From NCBI GenBank assembly GCA_963790585.1, contig CAWBOY010000009.1:141479-205478 (forward strand): a DNA stretch of 64,000 bases. The letters run 5' to 3'. Positions 37,385-46,614 of the stretch are shown here, one piece after another. The DNA comes from CAWBOY01 sp963790585 (GTDB lineage Bacteria > Planctomycetota > Planctomycetia > Gemmatales > Gemmataceae). The notes under the pieces were generated by a model. The model saw nothing but the letters and a program-made list of their open reading frames with translations, was not told the origin of the DNA and ran no database searches. The translations under genes and the position numbers were made by a program. The number at the start of each line of letters is the position of its first letter. Position 1 is the first letter of the stretch.

Positions 37385-39229
37385 ATGCGATTCGTACCCG
37401 CAATGATCCTGCTCACGCTCGGGTTTGCCACCTACGCCGTAGCTCAGCCGAAAAAGACGCCGCGCCTCGATTTCAATGGCGAACCGTTCCCCGAAGGAGC
37501 CATCGCCCGTCGGGGCACCCCGCAGGCCAAAGCTCCCAGCGCTCCCAAGGAGGCCGATATCGAAAAGCTGATCGATCGCCTCGCCGACGTCGCCAATCCT
37601 GGCTTTGGATATAGCGTGTTTTTTGCCGGTTTCGGAATTTCTTCCTTTCGGCGAGACGGGGCATACGAACACGATGGTCCTCGGTGCAGCGCCGGCAACT
37701 CGCTCGGATGCGATGCGAGAGATCGTCCGTTGTGGCGTTGCCGCGGTGCCCATCCTTCTGAAACACATGAACGACGACCGGGCCACCAAATTGCCGCCTG
37801 TATCTGGACTGAAGTGGATGGTCTATTCAGACGAATACGATTTTAACCGCAGGACCAGAAAAGCCGCTCCCGCAGGCGTGGGTCGTGGACGACGAAGCGC
37901 TGATCGTGAGACCAAGCACACCGTCACGGTCGGTGACTTGTGCTTCGTTGCGCTGGGTCAAATCGTGAATCGCCGATTTTCCGCCAGCCGTTACCAGCCC
38001 AGCGGGGGCGTAGTCGTCAACTCGCCGACGGAATCGGCAGCATTAAGAAAAGTGATTGTCGAAGACTGGAACACCCTCTCCGCGGAGTCGCACAAACGCT
38101 TACTCATCGAAGATTTTCTAAAACCGGACCACGAGGAGCGCAGGACGGGTGCGTATTCTGCACTTGCATTCTATTATCCTGAGACCGTGGAAGAATTAGT
38201 CCTCAAGGAGCTTTCCACACCCACATTCGATGTGTTTATCATTGAGAAATTCTGCCGTGAGAACCTCTATCTAATTGAAAAGAAGGAAGATCGGAAGACA
38301 GCCTATGAGAGTTTTCTGAGCAAGCATGGCGAGGCATTCGCCTCGGGTGTTTCAAACCAACTCTTCGACGACCTGAATTACGAGAACCGCTTTGGATCAC
38401 AACCGCGCGAGCTGCTGGTTCAACTATTCGGCCAGCCCGCCGATGTAGTGCGCACCGATCAACCCGTGATGGAAGTGGCATCCGACGGGGAGCGTGCCCG
38501 GTTCATCAGGACGCTTATTCACGACGATAGCCGAAGAATCAGTGAGGCCGTGAAGGATGTATTCTTGAAGAACATGAATGACACATACTTTGCCGCTGCC
38601 TGCCTGAGCAGTCTGGCAAGCAGGGGCTATGCGGATTTCGTGATCGAACAGTTGGCCAGGATCGACCCGGCTGATACCGAGGCCAAAAGGCTGCATATTG
38701 GATACCTCGACGCGGTCGCCACCTCCAAATCGCCTGCCGTACGGGCCAAGCTCTTCGATATTCTCAAGCGCAGCGGCAACGAACGGTATTTCATGGCGGC
38801 ACTTCCCGCCGTTGATCGCTCGGAGGACAAAGCAATCCTGGACGCCGCCGTCAAGCTACTCGCCAAGTTCCCGGCAGACTCGAAAAGCGGGGGGTGGATA
38901 TTGCCCATGATCGGTGAACGATTTCCGAACGAAGCAAAGACGGTCTTCCAGTCTTTTCTCGCGCCCGGTAGCGCAAACCGAGCCGGTACGATGTGCAAGG
39001 TTCTCTTGCACGCCCATCCACTATCGAAAGAGCTTCTTGCGCCGCTGTTGGACGATAAGCGTGAGCTTACGGGGTTCACGATCCGGATGCGCGTATGCGA
39101 TCGTGCCGCGGAGGCAATTAGTTATACATCCAAAGATAAGAACTCCGCTTTGATTCCGTCTGGAGCTTGGAGAAAAAGGATAAGCAGATCGAAAAACTCA
39201 AGCTCTACTGCAAGGGAAACGTTCGGTGA
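37385..39229 (+). CDS. Secreted helical-repeat protein of unknown function (two frame breaks)
   Basis: Joined frames give about 615 residues. The N-terminal frame supplies a signal peptide (MILLTLGFATYAVA) and ADIEKLIDRLADVANPGFGYSV. The second frame, from a T-run at about 37619-37624, continues FLPFGETGHTNTMVLGAAPATRSDAMREIVRCGVAAVPILLKHM. It then runs through helical, HEAT-like segments (KVIVEDWNTLSAESHKRLLIEDFLK, FAAACLSSLASRGYADFVIEQLARIDP, RYFMAALPAVDRSEDKAILDAAVKLLAKFP). A second break near 39150 moves to a frame ending in FDSVWSLEKKDKQIEKLKLYC and a stop at 39227, more plausible than the low-complexity extension of the original frame. Family unrecognised; probably periplasmic. Confidence 0.7.
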
Positions 39230-39858
39230 CCTGACCGTTCTTGGGAAAAAGCTGGCGATCTGTAGAGGGGGGGGTACCCAGCAGACATTTTGGCGCGACG
39301 GTCCCAGCCGTGTTATAAAAGCAATTGTGGTAATTAGTTAGGGAGCAGGACCGTCGCGCCGACGGTGTGCGCCATTTTTGGCGCGACGGTGGCGCGGAAG
39401 GTAATGGCGGCGGGCTTTTTGCTGCTTCGGAGGAACGAGGAAGCTTGTCAGTGCTCACCGAGCATCGTGGGGAGACAGGCGAAATGGCTGTCCGGAAAGG
39501 CTCATCGCCCCGACCCGGGGTGCGCTGCCGCGAACCTCATAGGCATTAAGTTAAGGCCCAATCCCCCGCGTTTCGTGTCAAGCCGCGCAACGAATCCGCC
39601 GAAGCACCTTGTACCGTTGGTCGCTTCGTAAGAACGCAACCTATTTCTATTACAATACTTACGTCATTTTTTCATCGGTCATCCGTACCGTTCCTTGGCC
39701 TAGGAATTCGTTCAGGGGTTGTGTCAGTGACGAGCGCAACGAATTTATTACCTTAACTTGATGCCTGTGTGGTGCGCTGCTGCGAACCCCGGGTCGGGCT
39801 GTTCCAAAGCGCTGTGGCGGCACGTTTTCAACGGTCTGTGACTCGGGTGAAGCTCTTC
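39230..39858. other. Intergenic region with repeat elements
   Basis: No gene supported. 39288-39390 contains three copies of the TTGGCGCGACGGTC repeat in mixed orientation (two direct, one inverted). 39509-39798 is bounded by terminal inverted repeats and is listed separately. Confidence 0.6.
39509..39798. repeat. 290-bp element with 48-base terminal inverted repeats
   Basis: Ends 39509-39556 and 39751-39798 are complementary over their outer 13 bases (CCCGACCCGGGGT) and inner 17 bases (AGGCATTAAGTTAAGG with one change). The 18-20 bases between these blocks are not complementary but are similar in the same orientation, as if that part had flipped. The interior has no reading frame of note. 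It is compatible with a MITE-like or REP-type element; no target duplication was recognised. Confidence 0.6.
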
Positions 39859-41256
39859 TCAAGCCAACGCCGCGGCTCGGCCCAGGCGAGTGGCTTTCCA
39901 TTGTCTCCAGCGCCTTATCCAACACACAATCAGAAACACCAACGTCCCACTCGCAAAGATCGGCCCCAACAGATGCGCCTGCCCGCCGAAAGGCCGATCT
40001 GTCCTGTGTCCGAACTCAACCGTAACAACCCCTGTCTCCCCAATAGCGACGCCCTCCGTCGACGGTACGCCGTGGGGATTTATGGCTTCACTTCGGCCCG
40101 ACGATGCTGACCGCAATACCCAGCGATCATTCTCCACAGCCCGTAGGCGTAGCAGCAGCTCATGCTGGTTATGCTGAACGCTGCTCCACGACATCGCGTC
40201 ATAGGTCGGCGCTACCAAAACAGTCGCTCCCTGGCTTACCAGCGACGCGGCTACCTCAGGCGCGTCGAAATCGTAACAGATCGCGACGCCCAGAATGCCT
40301 CCATCGACAGGAAACACGGGCCGTTTCGTTCCCGGAGTGCCGTCGCGGACGAGCGGCACAGGACGCTGCTTGGGAAAAAGGCCTAGAATCTCACCATCCG
40401 GCCCAAGCACAGCCGCGACATTGTCGAATGGCCCAGCGAAGTAATTGCCCTCGACAGCGCCAAAGACTACAGGCGCGGTCAACTTGCGGGCCCACTCTCC
40501 CGGACCGCTGGGACCTTCGCTCACTGGCTTGGACGCATTGAGATAAGCAAGCTCCGGCAACACGACCAGATCGATCTTTCCCGACGGCATCGGCATCTTG
40601 AACAGCAACATCTGCGCTTCGCTGACTCCCTCCGCCTGCACGAGCAAGGCGCGTTGATCAGGAGTTCCAATCGGCGGCAGCAGCCAGGCAAAAGCGGGGA
40701 GTAGCAGGAAGCAGAGCCAAATGGCTCGATAGCCAAAAGCTCCCAAGGCCGCGACCACCCAAAGCGAAAACGACAGCCCGTAGACTCCAATCCAGCGAAC
40801 TGGTGCGATCCACGCCGGGTCCGCCGCCAGCGCGTGCGGCGGCGTGAACCAAGGAAAGCGCAAATACCAGGCGTCTCCCCGAAACCACTCGACGCTGACG
40901 GCGAACATGCCGGTGAGCAGAGCGCGGACTACGAGACGTTGACCGCGCGTCATTGCAACCAGCGTGGTAAATAGCCCCCAGTAACCAGCCATCAGCGCCA
41001 AAAGCGAAATGGCCAGCGGCCCAAATAACCCGACAAACCAATGCATCGTCCCCCCGGCCACCGCGATGCCATAAAGGAGCCCAAGGTTCCGCGCATCCGT
41101 GGTGTCGCGATCACGAATCAGAAGGAGCAACAGCGCGGGTGAAATGAGGCCGAGCGGCCACAAACCGACCGGAGGAAACGCGCAGGCTCCGAGCAATCCA
41201 AAACTCAGAGCGTACAGAGCCTCACGCGGATTGGCTCCGAGGGACATACGTGGCAT
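39859..41256 (-). CDS. lnt: Apolipoprotein N-acyltransferase
   Basis: About 465 residues. Lnt transfers an acyl chain to the N-terminal cysteine of lipoproteins in the inner membrane. The N-terminal half has several hydrophobic helices (FGLLGACAFPPVGLWPLGLISPALLLLL, ISLLALMAGYWGLF, FLLLPAFAWLLP). The C-terminal nitrilase-type domain keeps the Glu-Lys-Cys triad: VVLPELAYL, LGLFPKQRPVPL and GVAICYDFDAPEV. Late motifs RLRAVENDRWVLRSASSGRSEAINPHG also fit, and a final membrane helix follows. It is slightly shorter than E. coli Lnt (512). The start at 41256 has AGGA 7 bases upstream. The gene for the reverse transcriptase ends 104 bases upstream on the same strand. Confidence 0.88.
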   Translation of the reverse strand: MPRMSLGANPREALYALSFGLLGACAFPPVGLWPLGLISPALLLLLIRDRDTTDARNLGLLYGIAVAGGTMHWFVGLFGPLAISLLALMAGYWGLFTTLVAMTRGQRLVVRALLTGMFAVSVEWFRGDAWYLRFPWFTPPHALAADPAWIAPVRWIGVYGLSFSLWVVAALGAFGYRAIWLCFLLLPAFAWLLPPIGTPDQRALLVQAEGVSEAQMLLFKMPMPSGKIDLVVLPELAYLNASKPVSEGPSGPGEWARKLTAPVVFGAVEGNYFAGPFDNVAAVLGPDGEILGLFPKQRPVPLVRDGTPGTKRPVFPVDGGILGVAICYDFDAPEVAASLVSQGATVLVAPTYDAMSWSSVQHNQHELLLRLRAVENDRWVLRSASSGRSEAINPHGVPSTEGVAIGETGVVTVEFGHRTDRPFGGQAHLLGPIFASGTLVFLIVCWIRRWRQWKATRLGRAAALA

Positions 41257-41360
41257 AAGGAGATCCTGATAATCGGATAAAAATCGTCGCCCCACCCAAT
41301 TTTCTCAAACATCTCCCGTAACCGCACAGCGCTCGCTTGGCGGCTCGCGGCTGAACGAAG

Positions 41361-42690
41361 TCACGCCCACACGATCTTCTCAAACATCTCCCGCAACCGT
41401 TGCCCTCGGACCGGATTCAGCGAAGTCACATGAGCAATTCTTCCAAGCAGATGTGCCCGAAATTCAAGATGCCCGTCGCGATTTTGTGACTCGGGACCGT
41501 GGCGAATCGCGTTGTACAAAGTCGCTTTCAGTGTATCGAAGTCATCGCGCTGCACATTTGGCCGTTCATTCAGGACGACGCCGACGAGTTGTTGCCGGAC
41601 GCTCTGCCGCATGAATCGGGACTTGCGCGTATTGATCTCGAAGCCTTCTTCGAGGGCGATCCGAGCAACATGCACCTGAAAGCGCCGCGCGGAGCGCTCC
41701 AACGTTTCATCGCCGGAGAATGCCAGGTCATCCGCATAGCGTGTGTACGCGGCACCTACAGATTGCGCCAAACCATGCAATCGACAGTCGAGCCGATAGG
41801 CGCATAAATTGGCGAGAGCGGGCGATGTCGGCGCGCCTTGCGGCAAATGCGGAAAACGAAAGCGTTGGCGCTCCACCCAGGTCACCGGGAAACTCGTCGC
41901 ATCGGGAGCGGCTTGCCAAACTTCGTCGGGGACGACGTTGGTGCATAGGCCCGTCAAGATCCGAGCAACGTCTTTCGGATAGCCGGCCGTGGCGAATAAC
42001 GCATGAACGCGCGAGCTACGCACCGACGGAAAGAACTGGCACAGGTCGAAGCGCAACACGATTCGTCGGCCACAATGCGGCGCTGCAAACGTGGCGATCG
42101 AGCGCCCTGTCCGATAACCATGAGCGGCCGAATGAGGAGGAATGCAATCGAGAATCTCATGGTATATCCGTCGCTGCAGATTCTTCATTCTTGGTTTCGG
42201 CATTTCGAGCAGACGCCATTTACCCGACGCCTTGGGCAGCCAGCGGTAGGAGTAATGGCGTAGCGGTCCGTCTTTGACGTCCGCCTCGAAGCCAAAGCGA
42301 TCGGCGTACCAATCGAGTTCCTTTGGTTTGAGCGCTAGCCAATCGGCAAGTGTAGCGAGAGTCGGCAGCGCCGGGACGTCCCACGACGAGAGCGTCATCT
42401 TCGGCGTCACCCAGAAAATCCGATGGAGCAACGAGACGTCCGCTAGATCAAAGCGGTGCGCAGATTTTCCGGAAGGCCTCATTGTGAAACAGGAGTGCCG
42501 TAATGGAGTCTACTGTGCGTGAGGCGGGATCGCCGTCAAACGCGGTAACCACGCGCCGGACTAACGGTCTCATCCAACGGCCAGAGTGCCCGCAGGCCTG
42601 AGCCCCGCGGCGTGCCAGCGCCTCCAATGACCACGCACCATCGAGAAACGCGGCCGCCAGATTGCGCGCGATCGCGTGTGTTTTTGACAT
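41361..42690 (-). CDS. Retron-type reverse transcriptase (frame break near 42466)
   Basis: Two frames join into about 442 residues. The first (42690 to about 42466) gives the N-terminal helical region (KTHAIARNLAAAFLDGAWSLEALARRGAQA, RWMRPLVRRVVTAF). The second carries the polymerase: LADWLALKPKELDWYAD, HYSYRWLPKASGKWRLLEMPKPRMKNLQRRI, AAHGYRTGRSI, VLRFDLCQFFPSVRSSRVHALF, LPQGAPTSPALANLCAYRLD, YTRYADDLAFSG (catalytic YADD near residue 317), EEGFEINTRKSRFM and QQLVGVVLN (the retron VTG-like region). Overall it most resembles myxobacterial and planctomycete retron RTs. The junction is an AAAA run (GGAAAATC), so I infer an indel. A candidate msr-msd RNA abuts the start codon. No separate effector gene is adjacent. 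Confidence 0.85.
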
Positions 42691-42695
42691 GAAAA

Positions 42696-42869
42696 CTCGG
42701 CGGGATGGTCCAACCCGTCTCGTGAAGCGTGACAAGTTGTGCGCGAAACGCACGGACTGTCACGCCGCGTCCAGACCTCAGAAAACCGCTCCCCCGGGGT
42801 AACCCCGGAGAGACCGAGCAAGCCACTCGAAAGCAGCCGACTCTATCAACTTGGCATCATCCCGCCGAG
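42696..42869 (-). ncRNA. Candidate retron msr-msd RNA
   Basis: A 174-nt stretch ending 5 bases before the reverse transcriptase ATG is bounded by a perfect 12-base inverted repeat (42696-42707, CTCGGCGGGATG, with 42858-42869), the expected a1/a2 pairing of retron RNAs. Inside, in transcript order: an unpaired leader, a GC hairpin (CCGGGG/CCCCGG near 42793-42808), then a longer hairpin of the msd type, with arms TGTCACGC/GCGTGACA (42758-42765 / 42727-42734) and an inner stem GTGCG/CGCAC (42739-42743 / 42749-42753). Position, size and layout match known retrons. The branching guanosine and exact msd ends cannot be fixed by eye. Confidence 0.65.
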
Positions 42870-42876
42870 AGAGATT

Positions 42877-42914
42877 GTATTCAAGAACCGGGAGCGTCAG
42901 TCAGCGACCGGAGT
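42877..42914. repeat. Single arm of the GCCGGGAGCGTCAGC repeat family
   Basis: TATTCAAGAACCGGGAGCGTCAG then TCAGCGACCGGAG: a single-arm copy of the element at 26943-27029, with a 4-base internal duplication. It lies between the retron RNA and the YaiI-like gene end. Confidence 0.7.
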
Positions 42915-43367
42915 TCACGTTTGTTCGCGGCGGAGCGAGTTGATCGCCTCATCCAGCTTCGACAGAAACCGCGATCGATCTTTCGGCGTCATCGGCGCGG
43001 GGCCGCCGCGAACGGTTCCATCCTGGCGCAAATCATTCATCAATTCGCGCAGGGCCAACGCCGACCCTATATCGCTCTCCGTGAAAGCCCGTCCTTTGGC
43101 GTCGAGTACGATCGCCTCTTTCGCCAGGCCACGTGCGGCCAAGGGAATGTCCGCGGTGATGACGATGTCGCCCGGCCCCGCTTGCTCAGCGATCCAATCA
43201 TCGACCGCCCCGAAGTCGGGACAAACCACCATCGTAATGAGCGGATCGTTCGGCACGCGCATCGCTGAATTAGCTACGACTTTTACCGGCATGGCGTAAC
43301 GCCGAGCGACGCGATAAACCTCGTCTTTGACCGGGCAGGCGTCGGCATCGATGAAAATCGTATTCAT
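42915..43367 (-). CDS. YaiI/YqxD family (DUF188) protein
   Basis: A 150-residue protein with the full family pattern: IFIDADACPVKDEVYRVARR at the N-terminus, VANSAMRVP, VCPDFGAVDDWIAEQAGPGDIVITADIPLAARGLAKEAIVLDAKGR, FTESDIGSALALRELMNDLR, and KDRSRFLSKLDEAI. The fold is PIN-like with conserved acidic residues; its function is not established. Its ATG overlaps the stop of the upstream metallopeptidase gene by 4 bases (ATGA), so the two are translationally coupled. Confidence 0.93.
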   Translation of the reverse strand: MNTIFIDADACPVKDEVYRVARRYAMPVKVVANSAMRVPNDPLITMVVCPDFGAVDDWIAEQAGPGDIVITADIPLAARGLAKEAIVLDAKGRAFTESDIGSALALRELMNDLRQDGTVRGGPAPMTPKDRSRFLSKLDEAINSLRREQT

Positions 43368-43828
43368 GATTCGCCGCCTTGCTCAAACAGATGTCGAGCC
43401 GCCCGGCCGCTGATCGAGCCGAGTCGCAGCAGCTCGGCCGCGATCCGCTCGACCGCGGCCCAATTCTCGTCCTGGCTGAGCAGGTGTTCCGTCTTCGACA
43501 ACATCCGCCGTTCGAGCCGCTCCGCCCGTGACTCGCCGGCGCGCTGAATCGTCAAGCCGCGAACATACTGCCGATCGTGCGCCGCCCCTTCCCAGGCGTA
43601 ATTGCCCGTGAACCGAGCCTCGGCCGCGAGGCCAGCCAGCGCGATCAGGATCTCGCGCTCGAGCCAATCCTCGGACGGCCGAAAGACGCCTTTGCCAAAC
43701 TCGCAGCGGCCCAAAAAGGTACGGTCCGGCAAGATGCTCACATGCTGCACAGGCCGGCCCAGCGCCAAGGCGACGACGGCGTGCCCGGCTTCGTGATAAG
43801 CGGTTGCGGGTTCGTAGGGTGCGTCCAT
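43364..43828 (-). CDS. Stand-alone M41 (FtsH-type) peptidase-like domain protein
   Basis: A 154-residue protein with the zinc-binding HEAGH motif in TAYHEAGHAVVALALGRPVQHVSI, the hallmark of M41 peptidases. It is followed by LIALAGLAAEARFTGNY, the AGxxAE-type segment, and a four-helix-like region with DRQYVRGL, where FtsH usually has the third zinc ligand. There is no AAA ATPase domain, so it lacks an unfoldase. Such short proteins are common hypothetical genes in planctomycetes and myxobacteria. It is the first gene of a two-gene unit with the YaiI-like gene. Confidence 0.8.
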   Translation of the reverse strand: MDAPYEPATAYHEAGHAVVALALGRPVQHVSILPDRTFLGRCEFGKGVFRPSEDWLEREILIALAGLAAEARFTGNYAWEGAAHDRQYVRGLTIQRAGESRAERLERRMLSKTEHLLSQDENWAAVERIAAELLRLGSISGRAARHLFEQGGES

Positions 43829-43883
43829 GAAATTAGTCTAGCCGAAATTCTCGATCAAATCATCCAAGAACCTCGGTTGCATT

Positions 43884-44036
43884 TACCGAGCCCGAAGCGT
43901 GAGCGAGGGATGGCGTGTGAACGACCGCGCTTCGTGCGGGTGCCATGCTTTCGCAAGCGAAAGCATGCTTTGGAGGTACTAATGCATGGCACACATACGC
44001 CACTCGCCTTCCCTCGCTCACGCTTCGAGCTCGGTA
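43884..44036. repeat. Nested inverted repeats in a convergent-free gap
   Basis: Outer arms 43884-43909 and 44011-44036 (26 bases, core GAAGCGTGAGCGAGGG). Inside, a CATGCTTTCGCAAGCGAAAGCATG perfect hairpin spans 43944-43967. It separates the M41-like gene's upstream region from the 3' end of the cytochrome gene and may act as a terminator for the latter. Confidence 0.75.
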
Positions 44037-44042
44037 AGGGCC

Positions 44043-45461
44043 CTACAAACACCTCATAAACGCCACGATGTCCGCTTTCTCTTCCTTCGTTAATTGAAGT
44101 CCGAGAACGAGATTGAAGAACTCGACCGTGTCGTCCAGCGTCAAAAGTCGGCCGTCGTGCATATAGGGCGGCGAATCCTTGATGCCGCGTAGTGTGAACG
44201 TCTTGATCGGGCCATCGACCGCGGCGAATCGGCCATTAATCATCTGCGGCGCGAAGAACCGCTCTGTCTGGAGGTTGTGCATTAGATTATCGGTATAGTA
44301 TGGCCCCGAGTGGCAGCTCGCACACTGAGCTTTGCCGAAGAACAGCTTCTCGCCGCGCATCTCGGCTTCGGTAGCCTTGGCCGGATCGAGTTTGCCCAGG
44401 ATGTTCAGCTTCGGCGCTGGCGGGAAGTCCAGGAGTTCCTCGAACTCGGCCATGAAATGAACCTGTGAGCCGCGGTCGAGGACATTGACGCCCTTTTTTG
44501 TGGCTATGACGGGATCGCCGTCGAAATACGCTGCCCGTTGCTCGAACTCGGTGAAATCCTCTACCGTTTTCAGAGCGCGTTGCGAGCCGAAGAGGCGCTG
44601 GATATTCACGCCGCGCAATGAGGGCGTGTCGAGGCGATGGCGGAATTGCTGCGGTCGAATGTCGCCGACGAGGTGGGTGGCGCCGTTCGTGTGTCCGTTG
44701 ACGTGACAGTCGAAGCAAGTAACGCCGCGGCTGGCCTTGACGGTTCGTCTGTCCCCGGTCTGATTGAACTGCTGCTGCGCGAAAGGGGTCACGAGCAGTC
44801 TCAGCCCCTCGATCTGCTTGGGATTGAGAATGCCGTTGAATAATTTGTAGTAGTTATCGATCGTGACCAGCTTTCCCTGGGAAACGTCGCCGAGGTCGAG
44901 CCGGGTCGTTAGATACATCGGCGGGGGAAACGCTGGGAGAAAGTGGTCAGGCAAATCGTAATCGAGGTCGAAGCGCGTCAGCTCGCGCTCTTCTTGTTTC
45001 TTGATCTCGTCGATATGAAACTTCGGAAACACCATGCCGCCTTCCGCATGATTGGGGTGCGGCAGTGGTAGGAAGCCCTTGGGCCAGGCTCCCTGCTTCT
45101 TGATTTCCTCTGGGCTCATCTTCGCGAGCTTGTCCCAGGTCATGCCGTCCGCCAGCTTGACGCGTACACCTCCTTGAATTTTCTTGTCTCGAGCCGTCAT
45201 GGCGACGTCCTGCACGGGCTTGTCGGCAAGGTCGTACCGTTCTTCAAGCACCTTCATCTGCCGCTCGCGAAGCTTTGGCTTTTCGGCTGTCATTCGCTTC
45301 ATGACCGTGTCGAAATCTTGATCTACGACGGGCATATAGCTCGACGGCGGCGGCTCTTTGTCTTCGGCTCGATAGGCCGCGTTAGCTCGCTGGTAAAGCA
45401 GGGCTGTGGCCACGACGAGCGCGGCTGCCAGTGCTCCGCCTACGAAAATTCTAATACGCAT
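44043..45461 (-). CDS. Di-heme cytochrome c peroxidase-like protein
   Basis: About 472 residues, exported through an N-terminal membrane/signal segment (VGGALAAALVVATALLYQ). Two heme c sites are visible: GVTCFDCHVNGHTNG and KAQCASCHSGPYYTDN. Downstream FTLRGIKDSPPYMHDGRLLTLDDTVEFFN is characteristic of the MauG/CcpA family. Bacterial CcpA-type enzymes reduce hydrogen peroxide in the periplasm using cytochrome c or a similar donor; MauG-like oxidation is the alternative. The ATG at 45461 has GGGGGA 7 bases upstream and is preferred to a TTG at 45482. It is divergent from an OxyR-type regulator, which supports a role in peroxide defence. Confidence 0.82.
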   Translation of the reverse strand: MRIRIFVGGALAAALVVATALLYQRANAAYRAEDKEPPPSSYMPVVDQDFDTVMKRMTAEKPKLRERQMKVLEERYDLADKPVQDVAMTARDKKIQGGVRVKLADGMTWDKLAKMSPEEIKKQGAWPKGFLPLPHPNHAEGGMVFPKFHIDEIKKQEERELTRFDLDYDLPDHFLPAFPPPMYLTTRLDLGDVSQGKLVTIDNYYKLFNGILNPKQIEGLRLLVTPFAQQQFNQTGDRRTVKASRGVTCFDCHVNGHTNGATHLVGDIRPQQFRHRLDTPSLRGVNIQRLFGSQRALKTVEDFTEFEQRAAYFDGDPVIATKKGVNVLDRGSQVHFMAEFEELLDFPPAPKLNILGKLDPAKATEAEMRGEKLFFGKAQCASCHSGPYYTDNLMHNLQTERFFAPQMINGRFAAVDGPIKTFTLRGIKDSPPYMHDGRLLTLDDTVEFFNLVLGLQLTKEEKADIVAFMRCL

Positions 45462-45531
45462 GGACTTGTCCCCCGTTCGCAAGCGTCTCCTAACTCGACT
45501 GCCGAGTAGAGAGTGAAGACGCCTTCCAGAG

Positions 45532-45561
45532 TTGAAGAATAAGAGTGCGCCAAACTATAAG
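45532..45561 (+). promoter_or_regulatory. Candidate sigma-70-like promoter for oxyR
   Basis: TTGAAG (45532-45537) and TATAAG (45556-45561) are separated by 18 bases and lie 39 bases before the oxyR ATG. They are in the 139-base gap shared with the divergent cytochrome gene. Assigned by eye; not supported by experiment. Confidence 0.3.
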
Positions 45562-45600
45562 TAAAAGACATTGTTCCTATGCAGACGATAGGCAGGACCT

Positions 45601-46510
45601 ATGGAATTGCAGCAGCTTCGCTATTTCGTCGCCGTCGCCGAACTGGGGCATTTTACCAAGGCCGCGTTGCGCTGCTTTGTCGCGCAGCCTTCGCTGAGCC
45701 AACAAATTGGCAAGCTGGAAAAGGAGCTTGGCCAACCGCTGTTCGAAAGGCTCGGCCGCATCGTGTCGCCTTACCGATGCCGGTAAAACACTCTACGAAC
45801 AGGCCGTGACCATTCTCGCCTCGGTCGAACACGCGAAACGACAGGTCATCGAATCTTCGAGCGAGCAAGACGGCACTGTGTCTATTGGAGCCATACCGAC
45901 GATTGCTCCTTATGTCCTCCCGGCTCTGACGAGTGCCTTTCAGCGCTGCCATCCTCAGTCGCACGTCGTCATTCATGAGGACCTGACGGCCCGCGTCATC
46001 GAAAACTGTCTGCGCGGCGAGCTTGATGTGGGGCTGCTGGCTCTTCCCGTGGACGAAACGCAACTTCATGTCGAGCCCCTGTTTGTCGAAGAGCTTATGT
46101 TGGCACTGCCGGCGGAGCACCCTTTGACGAAGAAGCCGAAGGTGACGGTTCAAGATCTCGATGGTCAACGGTTCATTCTCTTGAGCGAGATGCACTGCCT
46201 GGGCCAGCAGATCGTCACCTTTTGTAATCAGGAATCGTGCAGCCCATTCATGGTGTGCCGAAGCGCTCAGCTGCTGACCGTGCAGGAACTCGTTTCGATC
46301 GGTCACGGGGTTTCCCTGTTGCCCGCGATGGCGTGCGAATTGGACCGCCAGCCGACGAGGGTCTATCGCCGGCTGTGGGGAGTAGTGCCGACGCGCACGT
46401 TAGGGATGATTTGGCACAGACATCGTTATCAACATCCGGTCGTGCGGCGATTTATCGAAATGATTCGAAAAAACGTAACGACTTCGAGCCGAAGGCAGTC
46501 TAAGAAGTAG
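45601..46510 (+). CDS. oxyR: OxyR-like LysR-family peroxide sensor (frame break near 45766)
   Basis: Two frames join into about 302 residues. The first gives the winged helix (MELQQLRYFVAVAELGHFTKAA, QPSLSQQIGKLEKELGQPLFERLGR). The second resumes at RLTDAGKTLYEQAVTIL and holds the sensor domain. Two cysteines, in MHCLGQQIVTFC, are eight residues apart and fall at about residues 199 and 208, matching the redox pair of E. coli OxyR in spacing and position. LVSIGHGVSLLPAMA also matches. OxyR activates peroxide-defence genes when the disulfide forms. Context agrees: a di-heme peroxidase-like gene is divergent and msrA follows on the same strand. The break looks like an indel. Confidence 0.85.
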
Positions 46511-46614
46511 GGTACGAGCCGCGGCCCTTTGGATTGCGTTGCGCCTCGATCTACAATGAATGGTGCGACAACGCGACGAAACCGTCCTTATCCAATTCAT
46601 TCCGGAGATTCAGC

